In this document: in pieces, positions 28,144 through 33,644 of the stretch
Numbering within the stretch: the first letter of the stretch is position 1
Layout: every line of letters starts with the position of its first letter
Source of the DNA: a virus
Virus record (IMG/VR): IMGVR_UViG_3300032291_002962
Span: 1 to 33,644 of that record
Direction: 5' to 3' (one strand)
Length of the DNA: 33,644 nucleotides
Position numbers and translations under genes: made by a program
The notes under the pieces: model-generated
What the model saw: the letters and a program-made list of their open reading frames with translations, nothing else
Databases searched by the model: none
Told to the model about the DNA's origin: nothing

Positions 28144-30483
28144 TTAATATTTTCGTGTAGCTATTCCCATTGGGGTTTGTAATTGTCTTGCTACACTAAC
28201 TCCATCTAAATAGGTTTCAACTTGTATTTGTACTTTAGATATAGCAGCTGCCATTTTATCATAATCAATTATAGCAGTGGATTGTGGTGGAGAGGATTGA
28301 GTTCTTATATTAGGAGATACAGCTATTCCATCACCTACACTAGTAATAGCAGTAGCTCCATAACGGTCAGTAACCGTAAAAGGACCTTTACTAGAAGGAG
28401 CCATACCATCTTGAACAGGTTGTGCTCTTTCTATAGCTAATTGTTCATCGCTTGTAACAGACTCATGAAGTCTAATAGCTGCAGCCTCCATACGAGAACC
28501 ACTAGCTCCTGAACCTCCTATTGTTAATAAATCAGTAGCAGCTGCTACTAAAAAACCAAAAGCATTAATAAAAGGATTTAATAATTTCATTATTTTTCCT
28601 ACTATTTCAAATATACCTGCAAATACATCTAGTATAGGCATTAAAGGATCAATTAAAGAAACAAATACTTCTTTTAATTTTTCAATAGAAGCATTAAATC
28701 TGTCTTGTATTGAAGCTGAGGCTTTTTGTCTATCAAATTCTTCTTGTCCTATTTCAGCAATAGCTTGAGCACTAAATCCTTTTTCTTTTAATAATGCTAA
28801 TTGTTTTCTATTTTCTTCAGTATCTCCTTTAGTTAATTTAGATAAAGCTGCTTGTTCTAATAACATTCCTCCTAATTGATCACGAGACAATCCCATAGCT
28901 TGAGCTACGGATTCCTGTTGTAGAACATTCATTCCTGCAAATGAAGCTTGAGTAACATTTTGTTTTGTTAACTCTTGTGAAAGACCTGCTATATTATTAG
29001 TTAAAGCATAATATCTTGCTCTTTCTAAGTTCATTTGTTTACCAGTTAATACTTCGGCTTCAAATTCAGATGCAATAGAGGATTCAATATTTAATAAAGA
29101 ATCTTGTACTCCTTTTATTTCATTTAATTCTAAACCTACTTTTTTAGCAGCAAAAGCAGCTTCAATTAATTTTCTAGGTTGAGCAGCAAAAGTTGCTAAA
29201 ATTCCTTTAGAAGTTTTTGATATACCTTCTATTAATTGTTTTTCATTAATAGCAGTATTATTAACTAGATTTAAAGCTTTAGCTTGACCTAAAAATGAAG
29301 TTACAATTTCTTTAGCAGGTTTTCCTGTAGCTAAAGATAATTTAGAAATTTGAGTAGCTGCCTCTACACTATAAAATGCTTGTTTAGTAAGTTCTGTTTG
29401 AGTTACTAATAATTCTTCACTTAAATCGGCATTAGTACCTAAAGCAGCATTTATTTGATTAAAAGATTCATTAATTCCTTTAGTAGTAACAAAAATATTA
29501 CCACTTTTATTAGCAATATTATTAAACTGTTGACTTAATTGAGCAGCTTCATTATAAGAAATACCTAATTGCTTAGCAGTATTACCTATAGAAGTATCTA
29601 AAGATAAAAAAGCATCTTTAAATTGTGTTATTAAAAATCCTATAACTACTAGAGGATCGGATAAAGATTTTTTAAGTTGAGTACCAATTTCTCCTATTCC
29701 TCCTTTTAATACTTTAAATTTATTTGAAAATTCAGAAGTATTTCCTCCACCTTCTTCAATTTCTTCAGCTATAGATTGCATTCTTTTTTGAACTTCATCT
29801 AGACCCATAGCTTTAGCTAATCCACTTAACCCCATTTTATTAAGGACAGTTTCCATACCTTTAACAGCATTTCCTCCTAATCCTAAGGCTTCATTAACTC
29901 TTTTTTGTTTAATTTCAGCTAAATCTAGTTGAATTAATAAATCTTTATAATTTTCATCTGTTGAATCTATTATAGACTGAGAATCTCTTAATGTACTGTT
30001 TATAAGCTCAATTTCTCTACGGTTTTTTTGAGCTTGGGTTATACTTAAATTACCAGATCTGTTACTAGCTATAAGTTGAGCTTTTTGTGTTTCAAGAGAG
30101 GCTTTTTGGATGGTTAAATTTACTTTCTCTTGTTCAGCTTTCTTTTTTAATTTTTGAATCTGCTCAAGAGTAAGTTTATTTGTTCCTTGTTGTTGGAATG
30201 ATAATTGTCTAGCTATATCCGTTAAAGAATTAAATGATTTTTTGACCCCATTAATCCCTATATTAGTTTTACTGATTTCTTGAACTACATTTCTAAAGGC
30301 AGCAGCTATGTCTGATGAACTGCGAGATATTGCATCTAGTTCATCTTCCCATTTAGCTAATAATTCAGAGATAAGAGATGCATCCTCAGCTACAGGACGT
30401 AAATTAAAAGACGAAAAGTCTTTTCTTAAAGATGATGCTAATTGTTGTAAACGTTGAAATTCTGCGTTAATATCTTGAGCCAT
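28144..30483 (-). CDS. Tail tape-measure protein
   Basis: A 779-residue helical protein of the kind that sets tail length. The N-terminal 240 residues are long coiled coils (SLRKDFSSFNLRPVAED, EQIQKLKKKAEQEKVN, KASLETQKAQL). The middle is Ala/Ser/Gln-rich helical. About residues 605-665 form a hydrophobic block (PLMPILDVFAGIFEIVGKIM, then INAFGFLVAAATDLL) that could cross the host membrane. The C terminus is a Ser/Pro linker then VQIQVETYLDGVSVARQL. The gene follows a tail-assembly pair in the usual order. Short for a myovirus, so the tail may be short. Confidence 0.85.
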   Translation of the reverse strand: MAQDINAEFQRLQQLASSLRKDFSSFNLRPVAEDASLISELLAKWEDELDAISRSSSDIAAAFRNVVQEISKTNIGINGVKKSFNSLTDIARQLSFQQQGTNKLTLEQIQKLKKKAEQEKVNLTIQKASLETQKAQLIASNRSGNLSITQAQKNRREIELINSTLRDSQSIIDSTDENYKDLLIQLDLAEIKQKRVNEALGLGGNAVKGMETVLNKMGLSGLAKAMGLDEVQKRMQSIAEEIEEGGGNTSEFSNKFKVLKGGIGEIGTQLKKSLSDPLVVIGFLITQFKDAFLSLDTSIGNTAKQLGISYNEAAQLSQQFNNIANKSGNIFVTTKGINESFNQINAALGTNADLSEELLVTQTELTKQAFYSVEAATQISKLSLATGKPAKEIVTSFLGQAKALNLVNNTAINEKQLIEGISKTSKGILATFAAQPRKLIEAAFAAKKVGLELNEIKGVQDSLLNIESSIASEFEAEVLTGKQMNLERARYYALTNNIAGLSQELTKQNVTQASFAGMNVLQQESVAQAMGLSRDQLGGMLLEQAALSKLTKGDTEENRKQLALLKEKGFSAQAIAEIGQEEFDRQKASASIQDRFNASIEKLKEVFVSLIDPLMPILDVFAGIFEIVGKIMKLLNPFINAFGFLVAAATDLLTIGGSGASGSRMEAAAIRLHESVTSDEQLAIERAQPVQDGMAPSSKGPFTVTDRYGATAITSVGDGIAVSPNIRTQSSPPQSTAIIDYDKMAAAISKVQIQVETYLDGVSVARQLQTPMGIATRKY

Positions 30484-30493
30484 AGTGTCTTAA

Positions 30494-30510
30494 TATATAA
30501 TATAAATATA
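30494..30510 (-). promoter_or_regulatory. ATATTTATATTATATA box before tape measure
   Basis: An AT-rich element in the 35-nt gap after the terminator at 30514-30537 and before the tape-measure start. It shares the ATATTTAT core with other leaders but its right half diverges. Promoter function inferred. Confidence 0.4.
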
Positions 30511-30513
30511 AAA

Positions 30514-30537
30514 AGTGCCTACTTTTTGGTAGGCACT
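30514..30537 (-). terminator. Rho-independent terminator
   Basis: agtgcctac (30514-30522) pairs with gtaggcact (30529-30537), followed on the minus strand by TTTTTATATTT. The stop codon of the gene at 30519-30752 lies inside the hairpin. It partly separates the tube/chaperone genes from the tape-measure gene. Confidence 0.8.
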
Positions 30538-30752
30538 GTTGCATTATATGTACTAGCAGTTGGAATATTTGGTCTAGCTACTTCTGTTGTACTTTTATTG
30601 GTTAACTGATTATTTTGTTTTTCTATTTGTTCTTGTTCTTTATCGTACCATTCTTTTAATTTTTGGAAGGTAAAATTTCGGAGCCAAATAGGCATTTCAT
30701 AAACAGTATCCCAACTATATCCTCCCTTACCATGAAATACTATTTCATTCAT
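30519..30752 (-). CDS. Small baseplate/chaperone partner (77 aa)
   Basis: A soluble 77-residue protein starting MNEIVFHGKGGYSWDTVYEM, then PIWLRNFTFQKLKEWYDKEQEQIEKQ and a Ser/Thr/Asn tail. In T4-like phages a gene of this shape follows the gp26-type gene (gp51-like hub assembly). The same frame is open upstream to 30839, overlapping the end of gp26-like by 68 nt in a +1 frame, with a run of seven T near the junction. It might therefore be made as a frameshifted extension of its neighbour, as in tail-assembly chaperone pairs. The stand-alone start at 30752 is the conservative reading. Confidence 0.65.
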   Translation of the reverse strand: MNEIVFHGKGGYSWDTVYEMPIWLRNFTFQKLKEWYDKEQEQIEKQNNQLTNKSTTEVARPNIPTASTYNATVPTKK

Positions 30753-30771
30753 TTGGGAGAATAAATTTATT

Positions 30772-31515
30772 CTATAGGTTGAAGTCAGGCCAAAAAAAGT
30801 TAAGAGAAATAGGTACTGTGATGTCCTCCCCGCCATCACCTTGAATTGTTAAATCCACATCAGGAGAAATTCGTTTAATTTCTTGACGTAATGATCTTGA
30901 GTCTCTAGCTAATAATTCATTATCAACAAATTCTCTAACTACTTTTCTGTCTGTGTTTCCACCAACCGAAGTAATCATGTATTTTAAACGAGTAGATAAT
31001 TCAGGTGCACCACCACTTGGGTATAGTTTTTTAAGCCCTTTTAATTCCTGTTCTATCGCGGATTCATCACCATGTGTTAATAGTTTGAATCCAACTTCTA
31101 CACCTGAGGATGGTAATGTGTAGTAAAAGTTGTTTCCTTTAGTGTAATCTACATCTTCAGGTAATTCTTTATCTTTTAATGTAGTTAAATCTACATTATA
31201 ATGTACTCCACCTGAATCGAATTCATAATCTTGACCGTATCCTAAAATACGAGAAGCAATTAGAATAGCATTTTTATCACCAATTACCATGTCTTTTAAA
31301 TCTACTTTAGAGACAATTAATGATTCTAGCAGTTTATCTAGAACAGTACCTTGTTGAATGTAGTTTTGATTAGTTAAGATATCTTCTTCTTTTGCTCGCA
31401 TATATCTCATTTCTATTTTTCCACTAGATAAAGGGTTTTCTTTAGAGTAAAGTAAACCTTTTGAAGGTAATTCTACAGTTTCTGTAGGGTACGTAACTTT
31501 GTTTTGTGATTCCAT
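30772..31515 (-). CDS. Baseplate protein, T4 gp26-like (T4_baseplate family)
   Basis: A 247-residue protein. It matches the T4 base-plate family pattern: VELPSKGLLYSKENPLSSGK near the start, then IEMRYMRAKEEDILTNQNYI, VLDKLLESLI, MVIGDKNAILIASRILGYGQDY, all in the right order. In T4, gp26 takes part in building the baseplate hub. The protein ends SLNFFWPDFNL, with the T7 run of its mRNA inside that segment. It starts 20-45 nt after a late-type box and follows the tube gene and a terminator. Confidence 0.82.
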   Translation of the reverse strand: MESQNKVTYPTETVELPSKGLLYSKENPLSSGKIEMRYMRAKEEDILTNQNYIQQGTVLDKLLESLIVSKVDLKDMVIGDKNAILIASRILGYGQDYEFDSGGVHYNVDLTTLKDKELPEDVDYTKGNNFYYTLPSSGVEVGFKLLTHGDESAIEQELKGLKKLYPSGGAPELSTRLKYMITSVGGNTDRKVVREFVDNELLARDSRSLRQEIKRISPDVDLTIQGDGGEDITVPISLNFFWPDFNL

Positions 31516-31531
31516 ATTTTAATTTATTTGT

Positions 31532-31548
31532 GTTTATATATAAATATA
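31532..31548 (-). promoter_or_regulatory. Late-promoter-like box before gp26-like gene
   Basis: The minus strand reads TATATTTATATATAAAC, matching ATATTTATNATAAAYA of the tail-tube and 28103 leaders. It sits between a terminator and the start at 31515. Confidence 0.5.
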
Positions 31549-31555
31549 GTAAGAC

Positions 31556-31583
31556 AAAAAAAGCTCACAAATAAATGTGAGCT
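31556..31583 (-). terminator. Rho-independent terminator after tail tube
   Basis: agctcaca (31562-31569) pairs with tgtgagct (31576-31583) with a T tract of seven on the minus strand. It lies 24 nt after the tail-tube stop. Confidence 0.87.
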
Positions 31584-31606
31584 CTTTCCTATTATTTTTA
31601 AATTTC

Positions 31607-32095
31607 TTAGAAATTCAAGATACAATAATCCATTGCGATTGTCATTCCAATTTCAGCTGCAGCTTCACCTTGTGACCAATCATAGTCTCCAAATGTTGCT
31701 TGTTTAATGAATGCACCTTTAATAATCCATTCACCTACTACATCACCTACAGGACCTAAAATATTCATTGTTAAGTCTTTTTTATAGAAATCTGAATATC
31801 CATCTCTACCTGTTACTGATTCGTGAGATAAACGCATCCATTCCATTACGGCTTGTGAACCAGCAGGAGCAATTGGATCGTATAGGGCTAAGGTCATATC
31901 GTTCCATTTTACTTTACCTTTAATTTTACGGTAAACATTGATATGATCTAGTGTGATTTCACCTGCATCGAATCCTGGGGCTGAAGCTTTCTTAATTAAG
32001 TAAGCTGGGATTCCATCTACATATAGAATAAAGCGATTTGATACTTTAGGTTCAAATGCAGTGAACATTATTTCGTTTGGGTTTAATACTGCCAT
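31607..32095 (-). CDS. Tail tube protein, T4 gp19-like
   Basis: A 162-residue tube subunit, the same length as T4 gp19 (163). The family pattern is clear: NRFILYVDGIPAYLIKKASAPG near residue 25, then ITLDHINVYRKIKGKVKWNDMTLALYDPIAP, a loop, WMRLSHESVTGRDGYSDFYK, and AEIGMTIAMDYCIL near the C terminus. It stacks into the inner tube through which DNA passes. Located directly after the sheath gene, as in T4. It has its own late-type box and terminator, suggesting strong separate expression. Confidence 0.93.
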   Translation of the reverse strand: MAVLNPNEIMFTAFEPKVSNRFILYVDGIPAYLIKKASAPGFDAGEITLDHINVYRKIKGKVKWNDMTLALYDPIAPAGSQAVMEWMRLSHESVTGRDGYSDFYKKDLTMNILGPVGDVVGEWIIKGAFIKQATFGDYDWSQGEAAAEIGMTIAMDYCILNF

Positions 32096-32125
32096 TTTAT
32101 ATTTTGTATTATTTTATTATTATCT

Positions 32126-32141
32126 GTTTATAATAAATATT
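32126..32141 (-). promoter_or_regulatory. Late-promoter-like box before tail tube
   Basis: The minus strand reads AATATTTATTATAAAC about 30 nt before the start at 32095. Identical in 16 nt to the box at 28122-28137. The TATAAACA half resembles the T4 late -10 element. Confidence 0.55.
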
Positions 32142-32148
32142 AGGAACT

Positions 32149-32170
32149 AAAGCCCTAATATAAGGGCTTT
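32149..32170 (-). terminator. Probable terminator after tail sheath
   Basis: A hairpin aaagccct/agggcttt with a 6-nt loop (32149-32170) lies 16 nt after the sheath stop. The T tract is weak, so efficiency is uncertain, but it separates sheath and tube as for the other tail genes. Confidence 0.6.
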
Positions 32171-32185
32171 GATCCTAAATTTTCT

Positions 32186-33644
32186 TTATTCAAAAGTTGC
32201 ACCTGTTGGTGTAACATTAAAGTCTAATATAATAAACTCAGCAGTTCTAGTAGGTTGGATGAAAATCTGTCCTAATAATTGATTTCTATCAATTACATCA
32301 GCAGTGTTATTTGAATCATCCATTACCACTTTATAAGCGTATAAACCTTGTCTTTGTTGGATTGAATCCAAGTATGGGTTTACTTGTCTTAAGAATCTGT
32401 TTCTTGTAGCAGCTGTATTTTGTTCGAATACTAATCCATTAGCTACTTGACCAATGTATGATTTTAATTCAATTAACAATCTTCTAACATTAATTCTATC
32501 TAAAGCAGATGCTTTTTTCTGTAATGTTTTCTGACCATATGCTACTACACCTTGTCCAGGGAATGTAGCTAATGAATTAACTTTACCAGCATATAAAGTA
32601 TCTCTATCAGATGGAGCTAGTTTTCTTTCAGCTTGAATTACACTTAATCCACCTCTTGTAAATCCTGCAGGAGCAAACCATGGAGCACCTACTCTATCAT
32701 TGTAAGCGTAAACACTTGGAATAATAGTTGATGGTGGAACCCATGTTAATTTTCCTGTATTAGGAGCACTAATTTGAACCCATGGGTAATAAGTTGCTGC
32801 ATATGAACTATCAACTGAAGTTGCATTGTTGATTACTGTAGCTACATTATTTCCAAAAGCAGACATATCTACAATAGCAATACAATCACCTCTATCAGTA
32901 GCCATATTAGTCATTGAAGTAATAATGGCATTTCCAGTTGTAGCTGTAATACCTGGAGTTGTAATAATATTAAATTTAAATTCATCAACGTTACCTAATA
33001 ATGTAATAGATGAAGTATAATCTGAATTTGATAAACCATAAACTCCACAGTTTGAACCTGCAGCTCCACCAAATGAACCACTAGCAACTACTGGGATTGA
33101 TGATGTATAAGAAGATACTGGATTTCCGTTATTATCAAAATAATTTGGAGTAGTTAAAGCAATTGATTTTACTCTTACATATCTTGATTTGTTAGTATAA
33201 TCTCCTGTTGTTTGAACATATCCATTATCTGTAGTAGTAGATTGGTTACCAATTACGGCTTCAATATAGTTTGGTTGATTAGGATCTAATGATAAATTAT
33301 TCCAAGATTCTAATATTACTTTAGAGTTTGGATTATCATCTCCTCTTCTAACTAATATACTAAAAGTACCACTTCCAGTACTTGGATTTACTACTTCCCA
33401 TCTTACATTCACTGAGGAACCAGAAGCTAATGTTCCACTAACTTCAGATCCTGTATTATTCATAATAATACCTGAAGATAGAGTTTCTAATGTAAAAGCT
33501 ACAATTGAACCTGAAGCAGCTATAGAACTAGATGCAGGTAAAAATGTACCATTTACAGCTCTTTGTACTAATAAAGTAGTTCCACCTTGTTGGAAGTAGT
33601 TATAAGCAGAGATTGATGTTAAGTATTCGTAAGATGCCCCACCA
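32186..33644 (-). CDS. Tail sheath protein (5' end outside window)
   Basis: The contractile sheath subunit, 485 codons visible, frame open to the window edge, so the start lies beyond 33644. The N-terminal visible part has EYLTSISAYNYFQQGGTTLL (family F..GG..l..V R). The C-terminal half is the conserved sheath end: PGQGVVAYGQKTL, RINVRRLLIELKSYI, FEQNTAATRNRFLRQVNPYL, ending FIILDFNVTPTGATFE. The middle is more variable, rich in Ser, Thr and Asn, with DNRVGAPW-like loops. This proves a contractile-tail phage. An internal Met at 33463 is not the start. Confidence 0.93.
   Translation of the reverse strand, partial: GGASYEYLTSISAYNYFQQGGTTLLVQRAVNGTFLPASSSIAASGSIVAFTLETLSSGIIMNNTGSEVSGTLASGSSVNVRWEVVNPSTGSGTFSILVRRGDDNPNSKVILESWNNLSLDPNQPNYIEAVIGNQSTTTDNGYVQTTGDYTNKSRYVRVKSIALTTPNYFDNNGNPVSSYTSSIPVVASGSFGGAAGSNCGVYGLSNSDYTSSITLLGNVDEFKFNIITTPGITATTGNAIITSMTNMATDRGDCIAIVDMSAFGNNVATVINNATSVDSSYAATYYPWVQISAPNTGKLTWVPPSTIIPSVYAYNDRVGAPWFAPAGFTRGGLSVIQAERKLAPSDRDTLYAGKVNSLATFPGQGVVAYGQKTLQKKASALDRINVRRLLIELKSYIGQVANGLVFEQNTAATRNRFLRQVNPYLDSIQQRQGLYAYKVVMDDSNNTADVIDRNQLLGQIFIQPTRTAEFIILDFNVTPTGATFE

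Noticed and set aside
1-33644. CRISPR array, insertion sequence or integrase
   Set aside because: No regular direct repeats, transposase, integrase or attachment-site pair was seen; a lytic phage is more likely.

Overview
The window is a compact stretch of a double-stranded DNA phage genome with a contractile tail (a distant T4-like myovirus). Essentially everything is encoded on the minus strand, so transcription runs from high to low coordinates. The likely host is a member of Bacteroidota, probably Flavobacteriia. The reasons are signal peptides ending in FSQ or YSQ, a tiny lipoprotein with an ASC lipobox, A-rich leaders in place of Shine-Dalgarno sites, promoter-like boxes resembling TAnnTTT, and a holin, GH19 endolysin and small envelope proteins of the type seen in Bacteroidota phages. 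The DNA is AT-rich, and TAA, TGA and TAG are all used as stops.

Layout by function, from high to low coordinates. (1) 33644-21323 is the tail module: sheath (5' end cut by the window), tube, a T4 gp26-like baseplate protein with a short overlapping partner, tape measure, a large baseplate protein, a gp53/LysM-type wedge protein, the hub, and a hub-associated lysozyme. (2) 21289-20771 holds two small proteins with T4-type capsid-targeting-like N termini. (3) 20698-11051 is replication and nucleotide metabolism: a short family-A DNA polymerase, an unknown gene, a gp32-like SSB, UvsX/RecA, a 5'-3' exonuclease (T4 Rnh type), a gp41/DnaB-like helicase, NrdB, a probable ADP-ribosyltransferase-like protein, and NrdA. 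(4) 10921-7388 is an envelope and lysis block: small membrane proteins, a four-helix-bundle chemoreceptor-like protein, an outer-membrane barrel, GH19 endolysin, holin, and an overlapping spanin-like pair. (5) 7336-3898 is a tightly overlapping operon with a DpdA-like transglycosylase and a QueC-like enzyme, pointing to 7-deazaguanine modification of phage DNA. (6) 3849-1 is a dense tRNA array with about 20 tRNA or tRNA-like genes, an HNH nuclease and three small proteins.

The tRNA array is the strangest part. Canonical genes for Arg, Asn, Phe, Val, Lys, Pro, Gln, two Ser and others alternate with abnormal ones. Two have perfectly pairing acceptor halves but are 130 and 148 nt long. Leu and Tyr tRNAs lack the long variable arm. 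Several T loops lack the TTC signature. One is a 69-nt minimal cloverleaf with a CAU anticodon. Three Leu-like paralogues share both ends but differ in the middle. Several gaps between tRNAs hold acceptor-like inverted repeats.

How the genes fit together: the phage brings its own nucleotide supply and replisome, probably hypermodifies its DNA, supplies tRNAs to a takeover translation system, and builds a contractile tail. Terminator hairpins separate the modules. An ATATTTAT-centred element, often followed by TATAAAYA, recurs upstream of genes and is the best promoter candidate. All functional names come from reading the sequence and remembered families; no database search was run.
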